Shown: piece by piece, positions 7,364 through 15,534 of the stretch
Position numbering within the stretch: the stretch's first letter is position 1
How the letters are laid out: every line of letters starts with the position of its first letter
NCBI GenBank assembly: GCA_023433205.1
Contig: JAEZDS010000257.1
Coordinates: 1 to 23,231 of the forward strand
Length of the DNA: 23,231 bases
DNA from: Bacteroidota bacterium
Lineage (GTDB): Bacteria > Bacteroidota > Bacteroidia > B-17B0 > Aurantibacillaceae
Direction: 5' to 3'
The notes under the pieces: generated by a model
Told to the model about the DNA's origin: nothing
Databases searched by the model: none
The model's input: only the letters and a program-made list of their open reading frames with translations
Position numbers and translations under genes: made by a program

Positions 7364-8673
7364 TGACAGGGAAAACAAGAATATTCACCACTCCGCTGAT
7401 CTTCGCTTTTTTTGCTCTGGTTCTTCCAATGGTGGTTGGATTTATGAAGGAAGATAGCAGACCAGATCTTACGGGAATAGTTATCAGCGATGAAAAACCT
7501 GAGTTGAACCGGTCCTCCTGGTTCAGCGGAGAATATCAGAACGCACGCGACAGTTATAATGACGACCACTGGGCATTTAAAGAAAAAATGGTAAGACTGA
7601 ATAACCAGTTTTATTACGACGCCTTTAATCAGATACGCGTAAAAAGTTTTGTTGCGGGCAAGGAGGATTACCTTTTTAGCGAGGGTTATATTTTTTCGGC
7701 TTTCGGCGATGACCTGATGCCTGAAAAAAAAGTACGTGATCTTCTTTACAAGGCAAAGGTGCTGCAGGATACTTTAAAAAAGAAGGGCATTGATCTGCTG
7801 CTGGTATTCGCGCCGGGCAAAGGTGCCGGTTGTCGTGAATTTGTAGAGGATAAGTATGTGCATCCTTTTACCAATACCAACCATCTGCAATATGCAGATA
7901 TCAGTAAGCAACTGGGAGTTAATTTTCTTGATCTTTATGGCTGGTTCGATCTGATCAAAGAACAATCGCCTTACCCGCTGTTTCCACGTTTCGGTCATCA
8001 CTGGAGCTATTATGGCGAATGTTTGGCTGTTGACACTATTGTGCAGCACATTGAGCATCTTCATGGTGCCGACCTTCCCGACTTCCGCTGGCAGGATATT
8101 GAAGTAGCTGACACTGCCAGGTTCAGGGATGCAGATGTGCTTAAGAGTATGAATCTGCTGAATAATCCTGATCAGCGAATGAAGCTGGCATATCCTGTAA
8201 TTGAGTTCGAGAATGACGCGGAGAAAAACCAGACCAGGGTTTTAACCGTTTCTGACAGTTACTGGTACGGGCCGGTATATATGGGTGTGCCTCCCCGCTG
8301 TTTTGCCGGGGGACAATTCTGGTATTATTTTAATAAAGTGATACCTTCACCAATAGCGGGACAGAAGGTAGAGGTGTGGGAATTAGATTTAAAAAAGGAG
8401 ATTGAAAGCAATAACGTTATAATGCTGTTATACAGCGATGGCAATCTGCCTGTGTTTGGCAGCGGATTTATTGAAGAAGCTTATGAGATGTACACTTCGC
8501 CAGAAACCTATTACGAACGCAACGCCCGTGAAAAGGTGATTAATGCTTTTGCGAAACAGATCCGTGAAGCGCCGGGACTGTTGAAAAGGGTTACCACTGC
8601 CAGCAATGAGATGCGTATACCCCTTGACAGCGCAATTAAGCTGGAAGCGGCGAGAATGGCAGGATTAAATTAA
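7363..8673 (+). CDS. AlgJ/AlgX-like (DHHW/SGNH) O-acetyltransferase partner
   Basis: Membrane-anchored periplasmic protein of 436 residues with an uncleaved N-terminal helix (about 8-27), related to the AlgJ/AlgX/DHHW SGNH-hydrolase-like proteins that complete O-acetyl transfer started by MBOAT partners. Visible motifs: NDDHWAFKEKM (about 66-76), GKEDYLFSEGYIF (99-111), LLLVFAPGKGAG (145-156), FGHHWSYYGE (210-219) and TVSDSYWYG (295-303, likely nucleophile Ser299). In Pseudomonas AlgX the catalytic DxH reads DTHW. Here the aligned position is Gly211, with His213 kept, so the acid residue of the triad is not where expected. It overlaps the MBOAT stop by 1 nt and precedes the S46 peptidase by 9 nt. 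Confidence 0.82.
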   Translation: MTGKTRIFTTPLIFAFFALVLPMVVGFMKEDSRPDLTGIVISDEKPELNRSSWFSGEYQNARDSYNDDHWAFKEKMVRLNNQFYYDAFNQIRVKSFVAGKEDYLFSEGYIFSAFGDDLMPEKKVRDLLYKAKVLQDTLKKKGIDLLLVFAPGKGAGCREFVEDKYVHPFTNTNHLQYADISKQLGVNFLDLYGWFDLIKEQSPYPLFPRFGHHWSYYGECLAVDTIVQHIEHLHGADLPDFRWQDIEVADTARFRDADVLKSMNLLNNPDQRMKLAYPVIEFENDAEKNQTRVLTVSDSYWYGPVYMGVPPRCFAGGQFWYYFNKVIPSPIAGQKVEVWELDLKKEIESNNVIMLLYSDGNLPVFGSGFIEEAYEMYTSPETYYERNAREKVINAFAKQIREAPGLLKRVTTASNEMRIPLDSAIKLEAARMAGLN

Positions 8674-8682
8674 AGGCTAAAA

Positions 8683-10839
8683 ATGCAGATGATGAAAAGA
8701 ATAGTATGTTTTTTGATGCTGATCTCACTCAGCGCCTCGGCCGACGAGGGAATGTGGATGCCTCAGCTGATTGAGGCTCTGAACTACAACGACATGAAGA
8801 AGAATGGATTCAGGTTAAGCGCCAGCCAGATCTACGACATCAACAAAGCAAGCATGAAAGATGCAGTGGCCATCTTTGGCGGAGGATGCACAGCAGAAAT
8901 GATCTCTGACAGAGGGTTGCTGCTTACCAATCACCACTGTGGTTTTGGCGCCATTGCCGCCCTAAGTACCGTTGAAAAGGATTATCTCAAAAACGGCTAT
9001 TTCGCAATGAATGCTGAACAGGAGCTTTATTGCAAAGGCCTCACAGTTACTTTTATCAAACGAATAGAAGATGTAACGCAGAAAGTGCTTGCTTCATCAA
9101 AGACCTTTGATTCAGAAAAGGCGCAGGACTCAGTGATCAGGGCCAATGTATTAAAACTTGAGAAAGAGGCTAAAGAAGGCACTCATTACAATGCTTTTAT
9201 AAGGCCTTTTTACTACGGAAACGAATATTATTTGTTTGTGACCGAAGTTTTTAATGACATAAGACTGGTAGGAACACCACCTGAAAATATAGGAAAGTTT
9301 GGGGGAGACACCGACAACTGGATGTGGCCCCGGCACAATGCGGATTTCAGTATGTTCAGGATCTATGCCGGCAAAGACAACAAACCCGCCGATCACAGCA
9401 AGGACAATGTGCCTTACAAGCCTCTTTATTCTTTCCCTATCTCCCTCAGGGGCATTAACGAAGGAGATTTTACAATGGTTTATGGTTTTCCGGGACGCAC
9501 TCAGGAGTACCTTACCTCTCACGCTGTGAAACTGATAGTTGAACAGCAGGATCCGGTAAAGATCGCACTTCGCGAAAAACGGCTTGCAATAATGGAACGC
9601 GACATGAAAAAGAACGACACCATAAGGCTGATGTACACAAGTCGCTTCGCCAGCGTGTCTAACTACCATAAAAAATGGCAGGGTGAGATGATGGGACTGA
9701 TAAAATCGGACGCTGTAAATAAAAAACGCCAGTTCGAAAAGGATTTTATTGAGAATCTCGCTGCTGATAGGGATAAAAAAGAAAAGTACAGCGCGCTGCT
9801 GGATGATTTTGGCCGCCTGTACACTGATTATGCCCCTCTGAGCAAACAATACGATTATTTTACCGAATGTTTATGGGGGGTTGATGGTTTCAGAATGGCG
9901 GGCGGTTTTGTAAAGGTGTTTGATGAGATAAAAAAGAAAAAGGCGGGCAAAGAAAACAAAGCCGATGAGCAGATAAAAAAAACGGTTCCGCTTATTCCCT
10001 TCAGGAATTTTAATAAGGAAACAGACCGTAAGCTTTGTAAAGCCATGCTGGCCGTGTATGTAAAAGACATTGACCGCGAGCAGATGCCGCAGTATTTTGA
10101 TTCACTGCTCACGGTTTATAAGGGAAATACCGATTCACTCACCGATGTGCTGTATAAGAATTCATCATTTGTTGATAATACAAAGGCAGCAGTTCTGTTC
10201 AGCGACATTGAAAAAAATATGTCCATGGCCGAGAACGACCCCCTGTACAGACTTGCGGCTGCTTTCTACAGCCATTATGTAACGGGTGTAATTCCGCAGG
10301 TGCAATATTTTGAACGTCAGATAAACGAATTACAGAAGGAGTACATGGCGGGCCTGATAGAGAATGTAAAAGACAAAAAGTTCTATCCCGATGCCAACGG
10401 AACGCTAAGGGTGGCCTACGGTAAGGCCGAAGGATACAACGGCCCTGATGCTGTTAAGTTTGTGTACTACACTACGCTTGACGGCATTGTTGAAAAAAAC
10501 ATGACCGGCATCGAAGACTACGAGGTTACACCACGTTTGCTTGAGCTTTATGCGAAAAAAGATTATGGGCAGTATGCTGATAAAAACGGACAACTGCGCA
10601 CCGCATTTATTGCAAGTAATCATACTACCGGCGGAAATAGCGGCAGTCCGGTATTAAATGCCAAAGGAGAACTGGTAGGCACCAATTTCGACCGTAACTG
10701 GGAGGGAACAATGAGCGACATAATGTATAATGTAAAGTTTTGCAGGAACATTACCCTTGATGTACGCTTTACATTGTGGATAGTTGACAAGTACGCTGGG
10801 GCCGGTTACCTGCTGAAGGAAATGAAGATCAGGAAATAA
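8683..10839 (+). CDS. S46 dipeptidyl-peptidase, DPP11-type (Asp/Glu-specific)
   Basis: Exported serine exopeptidase of 718 residues with a signal peptide (about 1-20, ending SASA). S46 enzymes remove N-terminal dipeptides from oligopeptides in the periplasm of asaccharolytic and proteolytic Bacteroidota. The chymotrypsin-like double barrel is split by a helical insert (about 280-570). Catalytic triad: His85 in LLLTNHHCGF, Asp221 in WPRHNADFSMFR and Ser653 in GGNSGSPV. Eighteen residues after the serine, in GTNFDRNWEG, is Arg671. It sits where Porphyromonas DPP11 has Arg673 (Ser655 plus 18), the residue that sets acidic P1 preference; DPP7 has glycine there. It starts 9 nt after the AlgJ-like gene, but a functional link is doubtful. 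Confidence 0.95.
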   Translation: MQMMKRIVCFLMLISLSASADEGMWMPQLIEALNYNDMKKNGFRLSASQIYDINKASMKDAVAIFGGGCTAEMISDRGLLLTNHHCGFGAIAALSTVEKDYLKNGYFAMNAEQELYCKGLTVTFIKRIEDVTQKVLASSKTFDSEKAQDSVIRANVLKLEKEAKEGTHYNAFIRPFYYGNEYYLFVTEVFNDIRLVGTPPENIGKFGGDTDNWMWPRHNADFSMFRIYAGKDNKPADHSKDNVPYKPLYSFPISLRGINEGDFTMVYGFPGRTQEYLTSHAVKLIVEQQDPVKIALREKRLAIMERDMKKNDTIRLMYTSRFASVSNYHKKWQGEMMGLIKSDAVNKKRQFEKDFIENLAADRDKKEKYSALLDDFGRLYTDYAPLSKQYDYFTECLWGVDGFRMAGGFVKVFDEIKKKKAGKENKADEQIKKTVPLIPFRNFNKETDRKLCKAMLAVYVKDIDREQMPQYFDSLLTVYKGNTDSLTDVLYKNSSFVDNTKAAVLFSDIEKNMSMAENDPLYRLAAAFYSHYVTGVIPQVQYFERQINELQKEYMAGLIENVKDKKFYPDANGTLRVAYGKAEGYNGPDAVKFVYYTTLDGIVEKNMTGIEDYEVTPRLLELYAKKDYGQYADKNGQLRTAFIASNHTTGGNSGSPVLNAKGELVGTNFDRNWEGTMSDIMYNVKFCRNITLDVRFTLWIVDKYAGAGYLLKEMKIRK

Positions 10840-10859
10840 GGTATGACCAAAACGAAGGG

Positions 10860-10880
10860 TGCTGCTGAACACAGCATTTT
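10860..10880 (+). terminator. Weak hairpin with T-run after the S46 peptidase gene
   Basis: TGCTG (10860-10864) can pair with CAGCA (10872-10876), and TTTT follows at 10877-10880. A 5-bp stem is marginal, but it lies 20 nt after the stop codon and ahead of a gene with its own leader, so it is a plausible terminator or attenuator. Confidence 0.3.
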
Positions 10881-10945
10881 GAAAACAAGTAATTGATAAA
10901 ACCAAAGCTGAAGGCCCTTTAACGTTACATATAGTCATCATCATC

Positions 10946-11173
10946 ATGAATCCGGGAGGCACAATATATATTTTCAAGACAAATATCAGCAACGAACTGC
11001 AGATAGAGACACTGCGCGGCGTGTTCGAAACAAAAGGCAGTATCGTTGAATGGAGTGTGGACATGGAAGACGTAGATAAAGTACTTCGCGTGGTGTGCAC
11101 CGAGGGAACTCCCGATGAATGTATTGATGAACTTAAAAAGAAGGGACTCAATTGCGAGGAACTGCCAGGCTGA
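10946..11173 (+). CDS. HMA-like small protein without the CxxC metal site
   Basis: Protein of 75 residues with the beta-alpha-beta-beta-alpha-beta pattern of heavy-metal-associated (ferredoxin-like) domains. YIFKTNI stands for the first strand and loop, a helix follows, then IVEWSVDMEDVDKVLRVV resembles the W-x-VD-hhh-PDKVL strand pair of Bacteroidota HMA-like proteins. The CxxC of true copper chaperones is replaced by residues around SNEL, so metal binding by that site is unlikely. Two cysteines occur near the C-terminus (about 60 and 70). The MFS gene follows after 6 nt, which argues for co-expression. The fold assignment rests on pattern only and the function is unknown. Confidence 0.6.
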   Translation: MNPGGTIYIFKTNISNELQIETLRGVFETKGSIVEWSVDMEDVDKVLRVVCTEGTPDECIDELKKKGLNCEELPG

Positions 11174-11179
11174 ATTTGA

Positions 11180-12457
11180 ATGGACGGAGAGGTAGATTTT
11201 AAAAAGGAGCAGCAGAGCTTTCAGCAGGTTCAGCCATTTACAAGATATCAGGTATATGTGGTGGTGATGCTTGCCCTTCTGCAATTTACGGTGGTGCTTG
11301 ACTTTATGATACTTTCGCCGCTCAGTGATATTCTTATGAAGTCGCTTCAGATGAGTACCAGTGAGTTTGGCAGTGTGGTGTCGGCATACGCTTTCAGCGC
11401 CGGAATTGCCGGCTTTCTTGCCGCGGGTTTTGCCGATAAGTTCGACCGTAAAAAACTGCTGATGTTTTTTTACGTGGGTTTTATTGCAGGCACAGTATTC
11501 TGTGGAATGGCTAACAGCTATGAATCTTTGTTGCTGGCAAGAGTGGTTACCGGGGTGTTTGGTGGAGTTATAAGTTCTATATCAATGGCAATCGTCACCG
11601 ATATTTTTAGTCTTCAGCAGCGGGGCCGCGTAATGGGCTTTGTGCAGATGGCTTTTGCAGGCAGTCAGATCCTGGGTATTCCCATAGGCCTGTATCTCGC
11701 TACCAAATGGAGCTGGCATGCCACTTTTTTTATGGTGGTGTTCCTGGCAGTGGTGGTGGCGGCCCTCATCATTTTAAAACTCAAACCCATAACCGAACAT
11801 CTTAGGGTGCAGACTGAGCGCAACGCCCTGCAGCATTTATGGACTACGATCAGAAAAAAAGATTACCGCACCGGCTTTCTTGCAACTGCAATTCTTACCA
11901 CAGGAGGTTTTCTGCTGATGCCCTTCACAAGCGCTTTTCTTGTAAACAATGTGCAAATAGAACAGGAGGAACTGCCACTGGTGTTTTTGTTCACCGGAAT
12001 TTCTTCAATCATTATTATGCCTGTAATAGGCAGGGTGAGCGACAAGATTGATAAGTACCGTTTGTTTACAATCGGCTCATTGATCGCCATTGTAATGGTG
12101 GTTGTTTACGTTAATCTTACACCAGTGCCGCTATGGACGGTAGTTGCAGTGAATATGGTGCTGTTTATGGGTGTAATGAGCAGGATGGTCCCTGCTACCG
12201 CGCTTAATTCGGCGGTACCCGGTAAAGCCGATCGTGGTGCATACATGAGCATCAACTCTTCGCTACAGCAAATGGCGGGAGGTTTGGCTGCAGTATTTGC
12301 CGGCTTTGTTGTAACACAAAAAGGGCCGGGAGCGCCGCTCAAAAATTTTGATATGCTCGGTTACCTGATGGTGGGTTTTATGTTGTGGTGCCTTTACCTT
12401 GTGTTTAGAGTTGACCGCATTGTAAAAGAAAAAACCGCCGCGGGTACACATTCCTGA
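11180..12457 (+). CDS. MFS transporter, drug/metabolite efflux type
   Basis: Inner-membrane major facilitator of 425 residues with about 12 hydrophobic segments. The first helix carries LDFMILSPLSDILMKSL, typical of the DHA1/AraJ-Bcr-like efflux group. Motif A follows in loop 2-3 (GFADKFDRKKLL, about 95-106), with LLLARVVTGVFGGVISS in helix 4 and a weaker second motif A in GRVSDKIDKYR. The ATG lies 6 nt after the HMA-like gene and the stop is 42 nt before the next frame. The substrate cannot be predicted. The pairing with an HMA-fold protein makes a metal complex one possibility, though the lost CxxC weakens it. Confidence 0.87.
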   Translation: MDGEVDFKKEQQSFQQVQPFTRYQVYVVVMLALLQFTVVLDFMILSPLSDILMKSLQMSTSEFGSVVSAYAFSAGIAGFLAAGFADKFDRKKLLMFFYVGFIAGTVFCGMANSYESLLLARVVTGVFGGVISSISMAIVTDIFSLQQRGRVMGFVQMAFAGSQILGIPIGLYLATKWSWHATFFMVVFLAVVVAALIILKLKPITEHLRVQTERNALQHLWTTIRKKDYRTGFLATAILTTGGFLLMPFTSAFLVNNVQIEQEELPLVFLFTGISSIIIMPVIGRVSDKIDKYRLFTIGSLIAIVMVVVYVNLTPVPLWTVVAVNMVLFMGVMSRMVPATALNSAVPGKADRGAYMSINSSLQQMAGGLAAVFAGFVVTQKGPGAPLKNFDMLGYLMVGFMLWCLYLVFRVDRIVKEKTAAGTHS

Positions 12458-12533
12458 TATAAAGTACAGTTGTTCGCATGGCATTAAACAAATGTTGCAA
12501 TGCGCGCAGGCGGCCACTCTCTATTAAAATCCA

Positions 12534-12541
12534 TATCTTTG
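12534..12541 (+). promoter_or_regulatory. Candidate -7 element for the zinc-ribbon gene
   Basis: TATCTTTG matches TAnnTTTG exactly and ends 18 nt before the ATG at 12560. No convincing TTTG sits 19-21 nt upstream. It lies inside the longer open frame that begins at 12500, so if it is used the 12500 start cannot be the usual one. Confidence 0.4.
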
Positions 12542-12559
12542 GAAGAAAGCACTGGAAAA

Positions 12560-13180
12560 ATGGATGTAAACCTGAAACCCGAGGAACGCGAGCTGATCAA
12601 ACTCGTGAATTTTTTTAAGAAACGGGGAGAGATAATGATCATTGAGAACAAGCTTGGCGACGAATACCAGCAGATGCTGGAAACCTGCGATAAACTGGTT
12701 GGGCAACTGGAACTGCACGCAAAAAACCGCGAAATAGTAACCCGTGAACGCGAGCAGCTTACAAATATGGTGAAGGACAACGCTCAGTGCCCCTCATGTA
12801 ACAGTGCCGCCCAGCTGAAGATTGTAGGGACCGATACCAACGACAAAGGCTGGAAAAGCAATAAGTATAAATGTCGAAAATGTAATATCACCTTTGTGTG
12901 GAATACACCCAATAACCCCTGGGATATGATCCCCTACGTGGAACAGTTCATTGACAATATGGAGCAGAAAGTGAGCAGCCAGGACACCGATGAAACCGAG
13001 AAAGGACAAACACTGGGAGTGCTTCAGCAAATGAAACAGAATCTGGATAAATTGAAACCTGTTGTAGAGGCTTCAGATCTTGACTGGGCTGAACTGGAGG
13101 AACGCGAAAAACAGATGGCAGAGATGGTGCATAAATTCAAAAAACACCTTATGATCGAAAAGATCCGGATGGAGGAGTGA
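12560..13180 (+). CDS. Zinc-ribbon protein with flanking helical segments, unknown function
   Basis: I do not recognise a named family. The 206-residue product has three parts. Residues 1-75 are charged and heptad-like, rich in Glu, Lys and Leu. A zinc ribbon follows with two CxxC knuckles, CPSC (77-80) and CRKC (105-108), and a WKSNKYKC / ITFVWNTP beta pattern around them. Residues 120-206 are a second long charged helix. No signal peptide or membrane segment is seen, so it is cytoplasmic. I prefer the ATG at 12560 over 12500 because of the -7 element between them and the unremarkable first 20 residues. Co-transcription with the MFS gene (about 100 nt upstream) is possible. Confidence 0.75.
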   Translation: MDVNLKPEERELIKLVNFFKKRGEIMIIENKLGDEYQQMLETCDKLVGQLELHAKNREIVTREREQLTNMVKDNAQCPSCNSAAQLKIVGTDTNDKGWKSNKYKCRKCNITFVWNTPNNPWDMIPYVEQFIDNMEQKVSSQDTDETEKGQTLGVLQQMKQNLDKLKPVVEASDLDWAELEEREKQMAEMVHKFKKHLMIEKIRMEE

Positions 13181-13227
13181 GATTTTAAGCAAAGCGCCCT
13201 GCGTTGAGGGTTAGGGCAAAAGCGCAA

Positions 13228-13722
13228 TCAGTTATTTACCATCGGTTTAAAATTTTCGTCCTTGTTCCGCAGATCAAGGCCGCCTTCAAGTACCGATTTA
13301 AGGTTTACCAGGTAAAATGCCCAGCCTTTGTAACAACCTAACCTGATCTCCTGTTTGGAGATCTCATCGGTGGGGATATTTTTTTGCGTCAACTCCACTA
13401 AAACCCAATCATATTTTTCCGAGAGTTTTACATCAACCACGCAGTCACCTGCAAAACTAAATTGGATGTGGTCTTTGCCATTGGCTTCGTGGTACTTGCC
13501 GTTCTCTACCTCTTCGTGCAAATAATAACTCCACTGGTACCGGCAGCCTGCACCAGCCTGCTCATTGGGTGGCATCACCTGGCGGTCTAGTCCCCAGAAA
13601 GTGGCTTTTTCCAAAAACCATTTTTCCAGCTCACTTGATAAGGTCCATGCCCTGTATACATCATTGATCGATGTTTTGATCAGGATCTTCATTGAGAAAG
13701 CACTCCAGTCGAAATTTTTCAT
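13228..13722 (-). CDS. SRPBCC/START-like (AHSA1-type) domain protein
   Basis: Protein of 164 residues. The N-terminal MKILIKTSINDVYRAWTLSSELEKWFLEKATFW is the usual opening of the helix-grip fold of AHSA1/SRPBCC proteins: a strand, then VYRAWT helix, then the ELEKWF turn. QFSFAGDCVVDVKLSEKYDWVLVELTQ and the closing GWAFYLVNLKSVLEGGLDLR match the rest of that fold, with the long C-terminal helix over the cavity. Such proteins bind hydrophobic ligands or act as co-chaperones; the ligand here is unknown. It faces the zinc-ribbon gene tail to tail across 47 nt and has its own promoter candidate at 13769-13776. Confidence 0.82.
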   Translation of the reverse strand: MKNFDWSAFSMKILIKTSINDVYRAWTLSSELEKWFLEKATFWGLDRQVMPPNEQAGAGCRYQWSYYLHEEVENGKYHEANGKDHIQFSFAGDCVVDVKLSEKYDWVLVELTQKNIPTDEISKQEIRLGCYKGWAFYLVNLKSVLEGGLDLRNKDENFKPMVNN

Positions 13723-13768
13723 ACAATTAGGGTTTTAGTTTTTTGCAAAAAACAGTAGGTGTATAAAT

Positions 13769-13776
13769 CAAATGTA
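13769..13776 (-). promoter_or_regulatory. Candidate -7 element for the SRPBCC gene
   Basis: TACATTTG on the minus strand matches TAnnTTTG exactly, about 47 nt before the ATG at 13722. The -33 region is T-rich but lacks a clear TTTG. Confidence 0.4.
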
Positions 13777-13836
13777 CAAAAGCGATGCCAGAAAGAGAAA
13801 AATTTGTAGAAACAGGCGTTAATTTGTTTGGCCTTT

Positions 13837-14976
13837 TCAGCGCAGCATTAAACGCCCCTGTGCTATTTCGCGGCTGCCATTTGTAATACTGTAAAGATAA
13901 ATGCCTGCCTTTTGGGCCTTCAGATCCAGGGTATAACCGTGCTCAGAACTCCGCTCTTTAACGATCACACTGCCTTTCTGGTCGTAAACGCTCACCTGGC
14001 AGCCCGGAGGAAGTCCGGTAAAGAGAAATTTTCCCTCAGAGGGGTTGGGAAATACCCGTATTTCAACCGGTTCATAATTCTTAAGACCTACTGTGCGGTC
14101 GAGTGTTGTAAACGAACGCTGCACCCAGGGACTAAAATGGCCACCGTTGTTGCAGCGTACCCGCCAGAAATAAGTGGTTGCGTCCATTAGGTTAAGAAGG
14201 TTGTGGTTAAGGCCGGTAAGTTTACGGTCAACCAGGTTGTTGCTAAAGGTGGCGTCGGTTGCTACCTGCAGTTCGTAGATCTGCGCGTCTGAAACACGGT
14301 CCCACTTCAACTGTACCACTGACCAGCTGTCGAGATCCGTTTCAGCATCAGGAGGGGTAAGCAACTGAGGAGAGGAGGGAACAGAGTCATTACTTCCATT
14401 TCTCTTCACAAACATTTCAATTTTCTGTAATGGCCTGTCGTTTGTAAGATTTCTTGGCGTGTTTACTATCACATCCGCCACATCCATTCCCGAAAGTACT
14501 CTGCCGAACACCGTATAGTTGTTGTCGAGGCTCGGTGAGTTTGCCACGCAGATAAAAAACTGCGAGGTGTAGCTGTTGATGTCGTTGGATTTTCTGGCTC
14601 CTGAAACAATGCCTCTGAGGTGCTGAGCCACGCTGAACTCTGCCGGAACTGTTGGCTGCGATGGGTTTCCCTGTCCCCAGGTTGAAGCGGGACCGCTTCG
14701 TGAATTGGGATCTCCGCCCTGGATCATAAAATTTGGAATAACCCGGTGGAAAGCTGTGGTATCATAAAATTGTACCGATACCAAACTATCAAAACTCATG
14801 GCATGTAATGGCGCGATATTGGGAAACAATTCGATTTTTATTACGCCTAAAGAAGTATTGTTCTGCCGCGCTTCAATGTCAAATATAGGTTTGCCTGTAA
14901 AGGTGTGTGTTGGCTGCGCGTTTAAGATTATTTTGCCCAAACAAACCAGAACTATGGCAGGTAATAGTTTTTTCAT
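13837..14976 (-). CDS. Secreted cyclophilin-type peptidyl-prolyl isomerase with T9SS sorting domain
   Basis: Exported protein of 379 residues. A signal peptide (about 1-20, ending LNAQ) is followed by a cyclophilin domain (about 30-190) with FHRVIPNFMIQGGD (77-89), SQFFICVANSPSLD and VFGRVLSGMDV. The catalytic arginine is kept (Arg78), but the positions of cyclophilin A Trp121 and His126 appear as non-aromatic and Tyr154. Next comes a fibronectin-III-like domain (about 205-292, LKWDRVSDAQIYELQV, TTYFWRVR). A type A C-terminal sorting domain (about 305-379) begins RVFPNPSEGKF and ends GRLMLR. It should cross the outer membrane by the type IX system and act at the surface or outside. It stands alone, convergent with nothing close and 120 nt from the lipoprotein gene. 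Confidence 0.92.
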   Translation of the reverse strand: MKKLLPAIVLVCLGKIILNAQPTHTFTGKPIFDIEARQNNTSLGVIKIELFPNIAPLHAMSFDSLVSVQFYDTTAFHRVIPNFMIQGGDPNSRSGPASTWGQGNPSQPTVPAEFSVAQHLRGIVSGARKSNDINSYTSQFFICVANSPSLDNNYTVFGRVLSGMDVADVIVNTPRNLTNDRPLQKIEMFVKRNGSNDSVPSSPQLLTPPDAETDLDSWSVVQLKWDRVSDAQIYELQVATDATFSNNLVDRKLTGLNHNLLNLMDATTYFWRVRCNNGGHFSPWVQRSFTTLDRTVGLKNYEPVEIRVFPNPSEGKFLFTGLPPGCQVSVYDQKGSVIVKERSSEHGYTLDLKAQKAGIYLYSITNGSREIAQGRLMLR

Positions 14977-15096
14977 CTTATTCCTTTTAGCTTAAAGGTA
15001 AAGAATTATTGACTCGGTGGTAAGGGCTGAGAAAATCGCTCCGGGTTTCGTTAAATCTTAGCTCTACGGAACCGGACGTAAACTAAGTAAGATAAA

Positions 15097-15534
15097 TCAG
15101 AACGCGAGTTCTTTCTGCAGACATTCAGCGGCCTCCAGATTAACGATGCCTTCCCAGATTATGCGGCCAAGCTGATCTTCAACTCTGTATTCATAACTTT
15201 TGCCCTTTACTGACCCAAGAGATCTGGTTATAGTGATACTTCCATCCTGTCCACAGTTGGGTGCACCGGTAAAATACACATCAGCAGAGGATGAGCCTGT
15301 GAGTTCGTTATCGAAATAATATCTCAGGCTTGAAGAAGCGTTGAAGGTCATCTGTGCTGAAGTTTCCTTCCCATACCAGAATACCACGCTGCCTTCATAA
15401 GAACAGGTGTTATTGTCCTTTTTAGCTTCCGCGTCGAAGTTTGTGGCTGATTTATCGGTGCAGCCTTCTTTTTTACAGGATGTGGCAAGGCACATCGTTA
15501 ACAGGCTGATGCCAAGCAAAATTTGTTTTTTCAT
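15097..15534 (-). CDS. Lipoprotein with GCTDxxAxNF motif
   Basis: Small secreted lipoprotein of 145 residues. The signal peptide MKKQILLGISLLTMCLATSC ends in a lipobox with the lipidated Cys20. The mature protein opens with KKEGCTDKSATNFDAEAKKD and then NNTCSYEG. This is the Cys-bounded, Asp/Asn-rich short repeat seen in many Bacteroidota surface proteins and thought to bind calcium or act as a linker. Only one copy is present. The remainder (about 45-145) looks like a beta-sandwich (VVFWYGKETS, SITITRSLG, YEYRVEDQLGRIIWEG). No function can be assigned. It is transcribed away from the response regulator, with about 200 nt between the starts. Confidence 0.8.
   Translation of the reverse strand: MKKQILLGISLLTMCLATSCKKEGCTDKSATNFDAEAKKDNNTCSYEGSVVFWYGKETSAQMTFNASSSLRYYFDNELTGSSSADVYFTGAPNCGQDGSITITRSLGSVKGKSYEYRVEDQLGRIIWEGIVNLEAAECLQKELAF

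Noticed and set aside
9151..9849. 232-codon minus-strand ORF inside the S46 peptidase gene
   Set aside because: Lies wholly within a clear, full-length gene on the other strand and shows no domain-like pattern.
13187..13213. GCCCT/AGGGC hairpin as terminator between the zinc-ribbon and SRPBCC genes
   Set aside because: The stem is only five base pairs with a 12-nt loop and no T-run on either strand.
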